This document shows positions 18,191 to 27,340 of a stretch of 64,000 bases of DNA, piece after piece. This DNA is from Caldilineaceae bacterium (lineage in GTDB: Bacteria; Chloroflexota; Anaerolineae; Caldilineales; Caldilineaceae). The position numbers were made by a program, and so were the translations under genes. Position 1 is the first letter of the stretch. The number at the start of each line of letters is the position of its first letter. Below the pieces are notes generated by a model that was not told the DNA's origin, did no database searches, and saw only the letters and a list, made by a program, of their open reading frames with translations. The DNA is taken from assembly GCA_022824025.1 (NCBI GenBank), contig JAJEBF010000033.1, positions 98,036 to 162,035 on the forward strand, read 5' to 3'.

Positions 18191-18219
18191 TTTACAGGCC
18201 AGAGAGCAGACCATACAGT
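18191..18219 (+). promoter_or_regulatory. Sigma-70-like promoter for PfkB kinase
   Basis: TTTACA (18191-18196) and TACAGT (18214-18219) are separated by 17 bases, a good housekeeping-type match (five and four of six positions). Transcription would start near 18226, leaving about 170 bases of leader before the chosen kinase start. Confidence 0.4.
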
Positions 18220-18397
18220 TACGTCAGCGTATAAAGAGCGGCTCTGGCTGGGAGGTCTGGCTCGATGTTACAATTCACGGGCAGTCGCCGGCCGGCGGCG
18301 CCCGAACCATATCAGTTCGCGGCAGCCCCTGGCGGTTAGCGGATGGGGCTTCAAATCGGGGCGCTGCGCGGCGCCGAAGGAGGATGGTTCAACAGGT

Positions 18398-19303
18398 ATG
18401 TCGATTCTTGTATTTGGCTCGCTTAACATCGACCACGTATACCAGGTCGAGCATCTTGTTCGGCCAGGGGAGACGTTGCCCAGCACGGCGTATCGGCGCT
18501 TTCAGGGCGGCAAGGGGGCGAATCAGTCGGTCGCCTTAGCGCGTGCGGGCGCGGATGTCTTTCACGCGGGGCGCATTGGGCCTGATGGGCTGTGGTTGCG
18601 GGACGCGGTTGCGGCAGAAGGGGTTAATGTAACGCACGTTGGTCTGGATAGCCAGCCAACTGGGCACGCCATCATACAGGTGGACGCGGCCGGCGAGAAT
18701 TCGATACTTTTGTACGGCGGGGCCAATCTCACGGTGACGCCGGATGACGCTCACTACGTGCTCTCGCATTTCGGGGAGGGCGACTGGCTGTTGCTGCAGA
18801 ACGAGATCAGCTCCCTGCCTGCGATCCTGCTGGAGGCGTCTGCACGGGGGATGAAGGTGGCTTTCAACCCGGCGCCGATGACGGACGCAGTACAGGAATA
18901 TCCGCTGGAAAACGTTGCGCTTTTTGTCGTCAACCGGACGGAAGGTGCTGCCCTGGCCCAAGTGGAAACGACGGCGGCGCCGGAGGCCATAGTGGAGGCC
19001 CTGCAGAGCCGTTTTCCGTGGGCGGAGACAGTGGTCACGCTGGGAGGCGAAGGGGCTCTCTATGGCGGGGAAGGGGAGCGCATCCGAAGGCGGGCTGAGC
19101 CAGTGGAGGCGGTGGATACGACGGCCGCGGGCGACACCTTTATTGGCTACTTTCTGGCCGAGCTTGTGGCCGGGCAGCCAGTTACCAGGTGTCTGGCCGC
19201 GGCAACGAGGGCGGCGGCGCTATGCGTGACAAGGCCGGGGGCGGCCGTTTCCATTCCGAAGCGCGGCGAACTTGATGAAGCGCCGGCTGCCAGCGGGAAG
19301 TGA
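18398..19303 (+). CDS. PfkB family carbohydrate kinase (ribokinase-like)
   Basis: A 301-residue sugar kinase. The N-terminal FGSLNIDHVY and GGKGANQSVALARAG are ribokinase signatures; VDTTAAGDTFIGYF near residue 250 provides the catalytic aspartate and anion hole (DTxGAGD type). It phosphorylates ribose or a related sugar at the expense of ATP. ATG 18398 begins exactly at the domain; AAGGAGG at 18377-18383 is upstream but rather far (14 bases). It is divergent from adenine deaminase. Pseudouridine or nucleoside kinase activity is possible, because family members differ in substrate. Confidence 0.88.
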   Translation: MSILVFGSLNIDHVYQVEHLVRPGETLPSTAYRRFQGGKGANQSVALARAGADVFHAGRIGPDGLWLRDAVAAEGVNVTHVGLDSQPTGHAIIQVDAAGENSILLYGGANLTVTPDDAHYVLSHFGEGDWLLLQNEISSLPAILLEASARGMKVAFNPAPMTDAVQEYPLENVALFVVNRTEGAALAQVETTAAPEAIVEALQSRFPWAETVVTLGGEGALYGGEGERIRRRAEPVEAVDTTAAGDTFIGYFLAELVAGQPVTRCLAAATRAAALCVTRPGAAVSIPKRGELDEAPAASGK

Positions 19304-19332
19304 ATATCGGGCTGGTCCTGCAATGGAAGGGG

Positions 19333-20508
19333 CTACGGCCCGCCACAGAACGCGACGGCTGTCAGGGCGTAGACTTTGGCGACCCGAACGAGCTCTTCCA
19401 CCGGGACAGCCTCATTGAGGGTGTGCGCGCCGGTTGCGGCCGGCCCGTGCGTGATTGCGGGGATGCCGGCCAGCGAGGCGTAGGCATTGCCGTCGTCCAC
19501 GAAGGGTTTGGCCCCCAACGGTAGGGGGGCGCCGGTCAGGGCGGTATGGGCGTTCTGGAAGGCTTGCACGAGGCTGTTGCCGGGGTCGAGCTGGTAGGCC
19601 CCGCCTTGCACGTCGAACGCTACGTCTATCTCGACGCCTGTATCGGCTGCGACTTCGGCGATGAATTGCAGGAACTCTTCTCTGACGGCTGCGCCGTCTG
19701 TAGGCGGAACCCAGCGGCGGGTGCCCTGCACATGGCATTCAGTGGGCGACTGGTTGTAGATTTCACCTGCCTGCAGGCTGCCTACAAAGGTGGAGTCATG
19801 TCCCGCAAGGGGATGGCCTATCTGTTTCAGTTTTTCGTTCCACGAATGCAGACGGCTCACCAGTTGCGCGCCGGCGGCGACCACGTCAGGCGTTTCGGGC
19901 GGGCGCAGCACCTCATGAACAGGCGCGCCGTCGCGGCGGATCACAGCTTGAAAGATAGCCAGCCCCTTGCCGGCCATGGGCAGCGGGTCGGCCAGATACT
20001 CCGGCAGGAGGACAGCATCCCCGATGAGGCCTTCCCGAATCATGGCGCGGACCTGTCGGCCATCGCCCCAAGGGCCTTCGTGATGGTCGTGGGCGGTCAG
20101 CGCCACTTTGCCTGCTGGCAACGCGTCCAAAGAGCGCAACACACGCAGCGCTTCCAAAGCGGCTGCGATGCCGCCCTTCATGTCTGCCGAACTGGAGCCG
20201 TAGAGGGTGTCGTTTTCCAGCCGCGGGGGTACGAAAGGGAGGTGGACGGTATCGAGGTGGCCGTCGAACTGGAGGGTGGGGCCTGGCGCGCCGGAATCGA
20301 GAGAGGCGAAAACGATGGGAGCTTGCGGCCAGTCGGCCTCGTGACGCTGGACGGGGAAGCCGTCCGCGGCCAGGATATCGGCCAGCCGGTCGGCAGCCGC
20401 GCCCGCGCTGCGGGTGGGGCTGGGCACTTCGATCAGAGCGATTGCGGTGTCGATCAGGCGCTGGGGATCGACTGCGCGTTCAACCTGGTCGAGCAGGTCG
20501 TTGTTCAT
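19333..20508 (-). CDS. M20 family metallopeptidase (ArgE/DapE-like)
   Basis: A 391-residue zinc-dependent deacylase or peptidase of family M20. The first metal motif is FDGHLDTV (81-88, H84 and D86), the bridging aspartate is D109 in SSADMKGG, and the HDHHEGPWG segment holds the catalytic glutamate. A late HTLNEAVPVEEL segment supplies the last histidine. Members hydrolyse N-acyl amino acids, dipeptides or succinyl-diaminopimelate; the exact substrate is not clear. It is convergent with the kinase gene and separated from it by 29 bp. Confidence 0.88.
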   Translation of the reverse strand: MNNDLLDQVERAVDPQRLIDTAIALIEVPSPTRSAGAAADRLADILAADGFPVQRHEADWPQAPIVFASLDSGAPGPTLQFDGHLDTVHLPFVPPRLENDTLYGSSSADMKGGIAAALEALRVLRSLDALPAGKVALTAHDHHEGPWGDGRQVRAMIREGLIGDAVLLPEYLADPLPMAGKGLAIFQAVIRRDGAPVHEVLRPPETPDVVAAGAQLVSRLHSWNEKLKQIGHPLAGHDSTFVGSLQAGEIYNQSPTECHVQGTRRWVPPTDGAAVREEFLQFIAEVAADTGVEIDVAFDVQGGAYQLDPGNSLVQAFQNAHTALTGAPLPLGAKPFVDDGNAYASLAGIPAITHGPAATGAHTLNEAVPVEELVRVAKVYALTAVAFCGGP

Positions 20509-20535
20509 AGTGTAGGGCGCCGTGATGGTGTTGAT

Positions 20536-20910
20536 TCAGTCGTCGACGACCCGCCAGTCACCGGGGATCGTCTTGTCGTCATCTTCCCATATGTCCCAGA
20601 CTTCCCGGTCCGGTTCATCGGGCGGAATATGTCCGAGCTTCACGAGGGCCCGACGGACTGCGGTTTGGGGGGCCAACCGAACGAAGAGGCGTCCAGCTAC
20701 AACAAAGGCTGCGATATCGTCGAAGGGCATACCCGGCCACAGATCGATAGGCGATAGCCAGTAGAGTAATGCTAAGACCGGAAAGCCGACTCTCAGGAGG
20801 AGTGAAACCTGTGGATCGCCCATCAATTGCCATACTACGGCAAAATCGCGTAAAATATCGGAAAAGCGCCAGCCGCCGCTTTGGGGGGCAAAGGGTGAAT
20901 CTCGGGTCAT
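20536..20910 (-). CDS. YkvA/DUF1232-like small membrane protein
   Basis: A 124-residue protein with one or two membrane segments. The core LLRVGFPVLALLYWLSPIDLWPG followed by FDDIAAFVVAG matches the DUF1232 (YkvA) pattern, in which a hydrophobic helix is followed by SPIDL-(P)-DD. The family has no firm function. The C-terminal 40 residues are acidic and tryptophan-rich (VWDIWEDDD). The ATG at 20910 is preferred to upstream starts reaching 21084, because the upstream sequence looks noncoding. It is followed closely by the M20 gene on the same strand. Confidence 0.55.
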   Translation of the reverse strand: MTRDSPFAPQSGGWRFSDILRDFAVVWQLMGDPQVSLLLRVGFPVLALLYWLSPIDLWPGMPFDDIAAFVVAGRLFVRLAPQTAVRRALVKLGHIPPDEPDREVWDIWEDDDKTIPGDWRVVDD

Positions 20911-21172
20911 AACAGGAGATCTCCAGTCGCTGTCAGATAACCGCATCAGATGCGCATGCCGGTGCATTGTCGCACACATTTGCCCCAATTGGCAAGGCCC
21001 TGGTGACCATCGAGCGGGGCGCATGTCGAGCGCGAAGGAGCCGCCGGGCGTTGGGCGGAGGCGGAGCTTGCAGCGTGGAAACATGCGGATTTGGACTGTG
21101 AGGGCGAAAATGCCGCCTGTCGCATTCTGTTTGTGCCGGGCAACTGAGAGACGGCGAAAGAGGGAAGGGCAG

Positions 21173-22735
21173 ATGCCGCAGACCAGCCAGATGTTAACCG
21201 AATACCCGGAAATTCAGCTGCATGTGATTGCGGAACTGCGCGGCGCGTTTCTGGATGGGGAAAAGAACATCAGAGCGATGGTCGATAGCCTGGGGGCGCA
21301 GATCACGGATCCGACTTCGGTGTTGATGGCCTTCCAAGAGATCACGGATTCGTATCCTGATGCGAGGCCGGCGCTGGACCTCCTCCTTGCCGAGGGAGGC
21401 GAGGTGCGGGAAGCGCAGTTCAGCCGCGAGTATGGCAGCGTCCGCCAGATGGGTCCCGCCAGGTTGGAGCGGGAACAGCCGTGGAACACGCCGGAGAGCG
21501 TCGCTGAGCTGCTCTATTACTACGGACTGATAGGGCGCACATTTGCGGGCGCCGGACAGAACGCCCACACAATCATCTACATACCGAGTGATATTCTGCC
21601 CTGGCTGCCGCAGCCGAAGCCGGCAGAAGGTGAACAGGGGTTGGCGATGACGCCTGTGCCGCCTCCTCCGTCTGCGCGGATGCTCCTTTTGGAGGACGCC
21701 TTTCTGGAAGATACGGGGACGTTGCTGGGATTCCTGCATACGGCGGGGATGGGCCTGCAAACGGATGGCGTGCCGGACCCGGATGACATCGATCAGTTGA
21801 TGTTACGCCTTCAGTCGGCAAATGGGTACGTTTCGCCTTTTCTTGGGCCGGCCGGTTCGGCGGACATTGAGGAGGTCCGCGTTGCGTTGCTCCTTCACCT
21901 GGCCAGGCGATTGGGCTGGCTTCGGCGTGGGGATGATGAACGCGTGCGGCTTACCGGGAACCGAGTTTACGGTTTTTTGGAGCAGCTGCGGCATGAGCAG
22001 CGCTTCACATTGTGGGAGGCATGGCGGACGTCGCCGGAATGGAACGATCTGGAACGGATTCCAGGCCTCGACTGTTCCGGCGGCGACTGGCAGAATAATC
22101 CCCTGCAGACGCGGGAGGCGGCGCTGGAGATGCTGAGCCAACTTCAGCCCGGCGCCTGGTACAGTCAGGTCGAATTCATAGAGGCTGTCAAGGAGGCGTA
22201 TCCTGACTTTCAGCGCCCCACCGGGGACTACGACAGCTGGTACATCAAGTATGAAGGAAGGGAAGGGTTTCTGCTGGGATTCGAACACTGGGAACAGGTG
22301 GAAGGGCTGCTGCTGCGATTTCTGCTGAACGGTCCTCTGTACTGGCTTGCGGCCATTGATCTGGCGGAGCCTTCGGCCGGGGATGATCTGCTGTTTTCGC
22401 TGAGCGGCTGGGGCGCGCGATGGTTGGGCCACGACAGCGAGATGCCCAGCGAAGGACGTCGGACCGCGATCAACGTGGAGGAGGATTTCACGATTGCGCT
22501 GCCATCCGGTACGCCATTGATGGACAGATTTCGGGTTGAGCGGTTCAGCAGCTGGCAGGCCAGTTTCCCCCGTTTCCTTTACCAGATCAACCAGCGCAGT
22601 TTGAACAGGGCGGTGGATGAGGGTGTACAGCCAGACCGCATACTGGCGTTCCTCGATTCGCGTACGAAGCAAGTGCCGGAGCGGGTTGAGGCGGGTCTGC
22701 GAAAGTATGGTGAGCAAGTCAACCGCGACGCGTAA
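21173..22735 (+). CDS. Helicase-associated-domain (XPB/Ssl2-like) protein, no helicase motor
   Basis: A 520-residue protein without recognisable ATPase motifs. The last about 110 residues (INVEEDFTIALPSG, then FLYQINQRSLNRAVDEG and RILAFLDSRT) resemble the helicase-associated domain PF13625 (XPB/Ssl2-like) seen in Actinobacteria and Chloroflexota. The centre has winged-helix-like segments such as LLYYYGLIGRTF and YSQVEFIEAVKEAYP. No signal peptide. ATG 21173 follows AGGGAAGGG; an open frame extends to 21023. It is divergent from the DUF1232-like gene. The function is unknown; DNA binding is the natural guess. I am fairly sure it is a real gene and less sure of the domain. Confidence 0.6.
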   Translation: MPQTSQMLTEYPEIQLHVIAELRGAFLDGEKNIRAMVDSLGAQITDPTSVLMAFQEITDSYPDARPALDLLLAEGGEVREAQFSREYGSVRQMGPARLEREQPWNTPESVAELLYYYGLIGRTFAGAGQNAHTIIYIPSDILPWLPQPKPAEGEQGLAMTPVPPPPSARMLLLEDAFLEDTGTLLGFLHTAGMGLQTDGVPDPDDIDQLMLRLQSANGYVSPFLGPAGSADIEEVRVALLLHLARRLGWLRRGDDERVRLTGNRVYGFLEQLRHEQRFTLWEAWRTSPEWNDLERIPGLDCSGGDWQNNPLQTREAALEMLSQLQPGAWYSQVEFIEAVKEAYPDFQRPTGDYDSWYIKYEGREGFLLGFEHWEQVEGLLLRFLLNGPLYWLAAIDLAEPSAGDDLLFSLSGWGARWLGHDSEMPSEGRRTAINVEEDFTIALPSGTPLMDRFRVERFSSWQASFPRFLYQINQRSLNRAVDEGVQPDRILAFLDSRTKQVPERVEAGLRKYGEQVNRDA

Positions 22736-22763
22736 GGCGACAATATGGCGGCTTTGAACCCTT

Positions 22764-22792
22764 TTGGTTCGCGCGGGGAAGAGTGATAGGAT
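22764..22792 (+). promoter_or_regulatory. Promoter candidate for peptide ABC transporter
   Basis: TTGGTT (22764-22769) and TAGGAT (22787-22792) are 17 bases apart. Matches to consensus are only three and four of six. The leader to the binding-protein gene would be about 206 bases and carries a 6-bp hairpin (GGGCGA, loop CTC, TCGCCC) near 22875. Confidence 0.3.
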
Positions 22793-23004
22793 AACCATTG
22801 CGCGTATTACTGGAATTCGTCCGCAAAGAGTGTATAGCGCTTTCTTGACGGAAACTTGATCGACGGCTCCCCGTGGGCGACTCTCGCCCCGATAGAACAG
22901 GACCCACCGAAACGAAACTGGATGTTGACTCAATGGGACTCACTACTGGGGCACCAGAGGCGCCCCCAAATTAGTTACCCAGGAGATGGGAAAAGGAGAT
23001 GTAA

Positions 23005-24795
23005 ATGATGGGAAGACAGATTTCAACTTTGCGCGTTATCGCCATCCTGCTGGCCATGGCATTCCTGCTGGCAGCCTGCCCTGCGGCCGCGCCGGCGGGA
23101 AGCGAGGGCATGACCGCGGACGGGGAGATGGCGGCGGATGAGGAGATGGCGGAAGAAGGCGCCATGGAGGATGAGGAGAAGGTTCTGACCATCCTTTATT
23201 GGCAGGCGGCCTCTCTGCCTGGGCCGTATTTGTCAGGCGGCACAAAGGACCAGGATGCCGGCGCGATTACGCTGGAACCCCTGGCAAACTATGACCCTGA
23301 CGGCACGATCGTGCCCCGACTTGCGGTGGAGATTCCCTCGATTGAGAACGGCGGCGTCTCGGAAGATCTGATGTCGATTACGTGGACGCTCAAGGAAGGG
23401 CTGTTGTGGTCGGACGGCAGCGACGTGACGGCAGAGGATGTTGTCTTCACGTGGATGTACTGCACGCATGAAGAGACCGGTTGCGCAGCCAGCGAGGCCT
23501 TCCTGGGGATCGCGAATGTCGAGGCAGTAGATGACCGCACAATCACGATCACGTTTGATTCGCCGACACCTTATCCCTACAACGCCTTTGTGGGCGCGAA
23601 TTCGCCGATTATCAGCAGCGTGCAGTTTGCTGACTGTGTTGGCGCGGCCGCGCAGACGTGCAACGAAGAGAACACGTCGCCGCTGGGTACGGGTCCTTTC
23701 CGCATTGTCGACTTCAAGGTGAACGATGTGGTCGTTTATGAGCGGAACCCATACCACCACGGTGAACCGGCCTACTTTGACACTGTGATCTTCAAGGGTG
23801 GGGGCGATGCCGCGTCGGCGGCCCGAGCCGTGCTGGAGACGGGTGAGGCCGACTATGCATGGAACCTGCAGGTTGAGCCGGACATTCTGCGCGACATGGA
23901 AGCGGCTGGACTGGGCAAAGTTGTGTCCGCCTTTGCCGGTTATGTTGAGCGTGTTCTGGTCAACCAGACCAACCCGCACTCTGATTTGGGCGACGACCGG
24001 TCCGAGTACATGGATGGTGCGAATCCCCATCCCTTCCTGACATTCCCGCCGATTCCGCAGGCGATGTCGATGGCGATTGATCGCACGCTCATATCGGAGC
24101 AACTTTACGGTTTTGCCGGCCAGCCCACGTGCAACGTGATCCCTGCCCCGCTCCACTATGTTTCGGATACCAACGACGGCTGTCTGACGCAGGATATTGA
24201 CGGCGCCAATGCGCTGCTGGACGAGAACGGCGTCCTTGATAGTGACGGTGACGGCATTCGGGAATACAACGGCATGCCGCTGAAGATCTCCTATCAGACT
24301 TCCACGAATTCGGTGCGTCAGAAGACGCAGGCGCTGCTGCGGCAGTGGTGGTTGCAGATCGGGATTGAGACCGAGCTGATCAACCACGACGCCAGCGTTT
24401 TCTTCGGCGGCGATCCCAACAGCCCCGACACGTACCAAAAGTTCTATACCGACCTGCAGATGTATACGACGGGGCCGACGATTGACCCGCAGCAGCATCT
24501 TTCGAACTGGATCTGCGAACAGATTCCGATGCGGGACAATGTGTGGGGGGGCGGCAACATCTCCCGCGGCTGCGACGCCGAATACGATGCCCTGTATGAG
24601 CAGTTGACGCAGACCCCGGTTGGACCGGAGCGCGAGGCGCTGGTAAAGCAGCTGAACGACATCAATGTGCAGAATTTCTACCAGATCCCGCTGGTATACC
24701 GCGGCGAAGTTTCGGCCCATCTGAACACACTTAAGGGTGTTTGGATCAACGGTTGGGACAGCCAGATGTGGAATGTCGGTGAGTGGCGCCGCTAA
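23005..24795 (+). CDS. Peptide/nickel-type ABC transporter substrate-binding lipoprotein
   Basis: A 596-residue extracellular binding protein (SBP_bac_5, cluster C). Residues 1-25 are a lipoprotein signal with lipobox LAAC (C25), followed by a Met/Glu/Ala-rich linker. Then ITLEPLANYDPDGTIVPRLA and WTLKEGLLWSDGSDVTAEDV, the family signature, are clear. It captures a peptide or similar ligand for the permeases immediately downstream. Two ATGs lie at 23005 and 23008; AAGGAG at 22993-22998 serves the first with 6-base spacing. A strong hairpin follows 12 bases after the stop. Confidence 0.93.
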   Translation: MMGRQISTLRVIAILLAMAFLLAACPAAAPAGSEGMTADGEMAADEEMAEEGAMEDEEKVLTILYWQAASLPGPYLSGGTKDQDAGAITLEPLANYDPDGTIVPRLAVEIPSIENGGVSEDLMSITWTLKEGLLWSDGSDVTAEDVVFTWMYCTHEETGCAASEAFLGIANVEAVDDRTITITFDSPTPYPYNAFVGANSPIISSVQFADCVGAAAQTCNEENTSPLGTGPFRIVDFKVNDVVVYERNPYHHGEPAYFDTVIFKGGGDAASAARAVLETGEADYAWNLQVEPDILRDMEAAGLGKVVSAFAGYVERVLVNQTNPHSDLGDDRSEYMDGANPHPFLTFPPIPQAMSMAIDRTLISEQLYGFAGQPTCNVIPAPLHYVSDTNDGCLTQDIDGANALLDENGVLDSDGDGIREYNGMPLKISYQTSTNSVRQKTQALLRQWWLQIGIETELINHDASVFFGGDPNSPDTYQKFYTDLQMYTTGPTIDPQQHLSNWICEQIPMRDNVWGGGNISRGCDAEYDALYEQLTQTPVGPEREALVKQLNDINVQNFYQIPLVYRGEVSAHLNTLKGVWINGWDSQMWNVGEWRR

Positions 24796-24807
24796 CGTGA
24801 ATTTCGG

Positions 24808-24834
24808 GGGGAGGAGAGTTTGCCTCTCCTCCCC
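24808..24834 (+). promoter_or_regulatory. Intercistronic hairpin between binding-protein and permease genes
   Basis: A perfect 11-bp stem, GGGGAGGAGAG (24808-24818) and CTCTCCTCCCC (24824-24834), with a 5-base loop TTTGC. It begins 12 bases after the binding-protein stop. There is no run of T after it, so it is more likely a processing or mRNA-stabilising element than a terminator. The only Shine-Dalgarno-like sequence before the permease (GGAGG) lies in its left arm, and an in-frame TTG at 24820 lies in its loop. Confidence 0.75.
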
Positions 24835-24861
24835 GCCTTTACCCTTTCCCCGAACAATCCT

Positions 24862-25878
24862 GTGGGCCAATACCTCGTCCGTCGCGTTCTGACGATCGTT
24901 CCAACACTCATCGCGATCAGTTTTGTCATCTTTGCGGTGCTTGATCTCGCGCCGGGCGATCCGACGAGTGCGCTGCCGGAGACGATTCGGCCTGAGATCC
25001 GGCAGCAGATTCGCAAGGCCATGGGGCTGGATGAGCCGTTTCCGGTGAAGTATGGGTTGTGGATGCGCCAGTTTTTTGTCAATGAGCCGCTGGCGCTGAT
25101 CGAAAAGGCGTTCGACATACAGATAGGGGATTCGGAGAGCCGGCTGCGGGTGACGTCCTGGGGGAGTCGGGGGGTTCCCGTAATGGACATGATCCTGGAG
25201 CGACTGCCGCAGACGCTGTGGGTTGTGGGGCTGGCGTACGTGGTTGCAATCGTGATCGCGGTGCCGGTCGGAGTTGTCTCTGCGATCCGGCAGTACTCGG
25301 TCTTCGACCAGGTGGGGACATTTATTTCGCTGATCGGCTATTCAATCCCAACGTTCTTCACCGGCCTCTTGATGATCCTGCTATTCAGCGTGAAGCTCAA
25401 GTGGTTTCCCATGATCTATGACACGAATCTGTCGATTGCAGACTGGGACAGTTTTGTGCAGCAGTTGAGGCAGAGCGCCATGCCGGTGGCGGTGTTGGGG
25501 TTTTTCCAGGCGGCGACGCTGGCCCGCTTTACGCGTTCGTCAATGCTTGACAACATTCCGATGGACTACGTCCGCACGGCGACGGCCAAGGGGTTTCGCG
25601 AGCGGTATGTGGTCATTCGCCACATATTGCGCAACAGCCTGATCCCTGTTGTGACCCTGATCGCGTTGGGCATTCCGGCCATATTCAGCGGCGCGATCAT
25701 TACTGAACAGATATTTCGAGTCAATGGGCTGGGGGCGCTCCTGATCGGCGCGATCCAGTTGAACGACATTCCGCTGGTGCAGACGGTAACCTTCATTTTT
25801 GCCTTTCTGATCGTTGTCTTCAATCTTCTAGCCGATGTTGTCTATGGCATACTCGATCCGCGTATCCGGTACAGTTAG
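24862..25878 (+). CDS. ABC transporter permease (DppB/OppB type)
   Basis: A 338-residue inner-membrane permease of the peptide/nickel transporter class. The first helix follows VGQYLVRRVLTIVPTLIAI, as in DppB; the cytoplasmic EAA loop is DYVRTATAKGFRERYVVIRH near residues 235-255, and LGAPAIFSGAIITEQIF-type segments follow. I chose GTG 24862 because family proteins begin a few residues before the first Arg-Arg; the alternative TTG at 24820 adds 14 residues, has GGAGG upstream, but lies within the hairpin loop. The gene for the second permease follows after 68 bp. Confidence 0.9.
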   Translation: MGQYLVRRVLTIVPTLIAISFVIFAVLDLAPGDPTSALPETIRPEIRQQIRKAMGLDEPFPVKYGLWMRQFFVNEPLALIEKAFDIQIGDSESRLRVTSWGSRGVPVMDMILERLPQTLWVVGLAYVVAIVIAVPVGVVSAIRQYSVFDQVGTFISLIGYSIPTFFTGLLMILLFSVKLKWFPMIYDTNLSIADWDSFVQQLRQSAMPVAVLGFFQAATLARFTRSSMLDNIPMDYVRTATAKGFRERYVVIRHILRNSLIPVVTLIALGIPAIFSGAIITEQIFRVNGLGALLIGAIQLNDIPLVQTVTFIFAFLIVVFNLLADVVYGILDPRIRYS

Positions 25879-25946
25879 CGTGTCTCGGGGAAAAGTCAAG
25901 GGGAACCAGGGCTGGTTGCGGCGAACAGTTGGCCGCCGGAGTTAGA

Positions 25947-26894
25947 ATGGCCATCCGCACGGACACGGCATCTGCAGAGAATCTTGCCGCAGAACTTCCA
26001 CAGCGCCAGCATCGCACAATGTGGGGGGATGTGTGGCTGCGATTTCGCCGCCACACGCTGGCAAAGGTCGGCGTTGTAGTGCTGGTGTTGCTAGTGCTGG
26101 GAGTTCTGGCCGGTCCTCTCGTCTACACGGTGGACCCGGAGTACAGTTTCATAGTGGATGACATCGATTCGATTAATCAGGCGCCTTCGCTGGAATATCC
26201 GTTGGGCACGGACGACCTGGGGCGGGACACGCTGGCGCGGAATCTGTTTGGGGGGCGTATCTCGTTGGCGGTGGGTGTGGTGGCGATGTTCGTCTCGATC
26301 ACCTTCGGCACGCTGGTGGGGGTACTTTCGGGGTTTTTCCGCAGGCTGGACAACCCCCTGATGCGATTCACCGATCTGATGCTGGCCTTGCCCAGCCTGC
26401 CGCTGCTGCTGGTGATCATCATGTTGTTTCGCGATTCCCTCAAGTCAGTGTTGGGGCCGGAGCTGGGCATTTTTCTTCTCGTCGTTCTTGTTATCGGCAT
26501 TCTGGGATGGATGCCGACGGCCCGGGTCGTGCGGGGCTCGGTGTTGTCGATCAAGGAGAAGGAGTTTGTCGAGGCTGCGGTCAGTGTGGGGACGCGCGAG
26601 CCTGCGATTTTGTGGCAGCACATATTGCCGAATGTGCTGAGCCCAATCATTGTTTCTGCTACGCTGGGCGTGGCAGCGGCGATACTGACCGAATCGGCGC
26701 TTTCTTTTCTCGGCCTGGGCTTCCCCTCCAATGTCCCAACGTGGGGACGGCTGCTGTTTGAGAACAAGGATTTCATCACTCAGAATCCGTGGCTCGTCAT
26801 CTGGCCGGGTATGTTCATTTCCCTCACGATTCTCAGCATCAACTTTATCGGCGACGGTTTGCGCGATGCGCTGGACCCGCGCCAGCGCAGGTAA
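25947..26894 (+). CDS. ABC transporter permease (DppC/OppC type)
   Basis: A 315-residue permease that pairs with the DppB-like protein. After an N-terminal cytoplasmic arm (DVWLRFRRHTLAKVG) come about six membrane helices; PLGTDDLGRDTLARNLFGGR is the family's periplasmic motif and KEFVEAAVSVGTREPAILW the EAA loop that contacts the ATPase. ATG 25947 is favoured over an in-frame TTG at 25929, with CGGAG 7 bases upstream. No ATPase genes follow; the nearest matching ATPases are about 34 kb away at 61210-63311. Confidence 0.92.
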   Translation: MAIRTDTASAENLAAELPQRQHRTMWGDVWLRFRRHTLAKVGVVVLVLLVLGVLAGPLVYTVDPEYSFIVDDIDSINQAPSLEYPLGTDDLGRDTLARNLFGGRISLAVGVVAMFVSITFGTLVGVLSGFFRRLDNPLMRFTDLMLALPSLPLLLVIIMLFRDSLKSVLGPELGIFLLVVLVIGILGWMPTARVVRGSVLSIKEKEFVEAAVSVGTREPAILWQHILPNVLSPIIVSATLGVAAAILTESALSFLGLGFPSNVPTWGRLLFENKDFITQNPWLVIWPGMFISLTILSINFIGDGLRDALDPRQRR

Positions 26895-26947
26895 GGCGCG
26901 ACCTGAAGCGGGGCACAGGTAGTTTGGCGCCGCCGTGTGGCGCGCGC

Positions 26948-27325
26948 TCAGCGCAAGCGGCTCTTCACCTGGCCAAGGACATGGCCGAGCGCGACCGGTC
27001 CGAATGAGCGGCTATCGGCGCCGGCCGCTTCGTTGTCACTTGCGAGAATGACGTGGACAGTTCCGGCAATGCTGCTGGTGGGGTCTTCGAAGACGGCCGT
27101 GACTCGCTTGACGATTCGGAGCCCGGCCTGGCGGGGGTGTTGCGCGACGACGATTTCGTTTTCACGCGGGATTCGTTTGCGGTAGGCGCGGGGATCCACC
27201 ATGACGACAGCGCCGGGCGCCAGGGTCGGATGCATCGAATCACCAGTGACTTTAAAGAGCCGCCGCCTGCGGAACAGCCACAGGACGATTTCCCGCCAGT
27301 TGCTGCGGGGCAGGTTTAATTGCAC
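26948..27325 (-). CDS. sodX: Nickel superoxide dismutase maturation peptidase (S26 family)
   Basis: A 125-residue signal-peptidase-like serine protease. The nucleophile is S30 in KVTGDSMHPTL and the general base lysine K73 in RIVKRV. No membrane anchor is apparent beyond a short basic stretch (LFRRRRL). Family S26 proteins beside sodN remove the N-terminal leader so that His1 is exposed to nickel. The start is GTG 27325, with GGAGA (on the minus strand) about 8 bases upstream. The gene lies downstream of sodN, separated by 107 bp that contain a strong hairpin. Confidence 0.88.
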   Translation of the reverse strand: MQLNLPRSNWREIVLWLFRRRRLFKVTGDSMHPTLAPGAVVMVDPRAYRKRIPRENEIVVAQHPRQAGLRIVKRVTAVFEDPTSSIAGTVHVILASDNEAAGADSRSFGPVALGHVLGQVKSRLR

Positions 27326-27340
27326 GCGTCTCTCCGCGAA

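Larger units (their letters stand above)
17970..18397. other. Divergent intergenic region between ade and the PfkB kinase
   Basis: This 428-bp gap holds no credible coding region. It contains two outward-facing promoter candidates, an extended -10 for ade at 18049-18057 and a -35/-10 pair for the kinase at 18191-18219. The stretch from 18240 to 18397 is open in the kinase frame but shows no family similarity, and I read it as leader. Confidence 0.5.

Noticed and set aside
18188..18397. An N-terminal extension of 70 residues on the PfkB kinase.
   Set aside because: The family begins at the ATG at 18398, and the extension is low-complexity with a promoter inside it.
23233..24870. A 545-residue minus-strand frame opposite the peptide-binding protein gene.
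   Set aside because: It has no recognisable domain, and the plus strand has a full lipoprotein signal and family motifs in frame.
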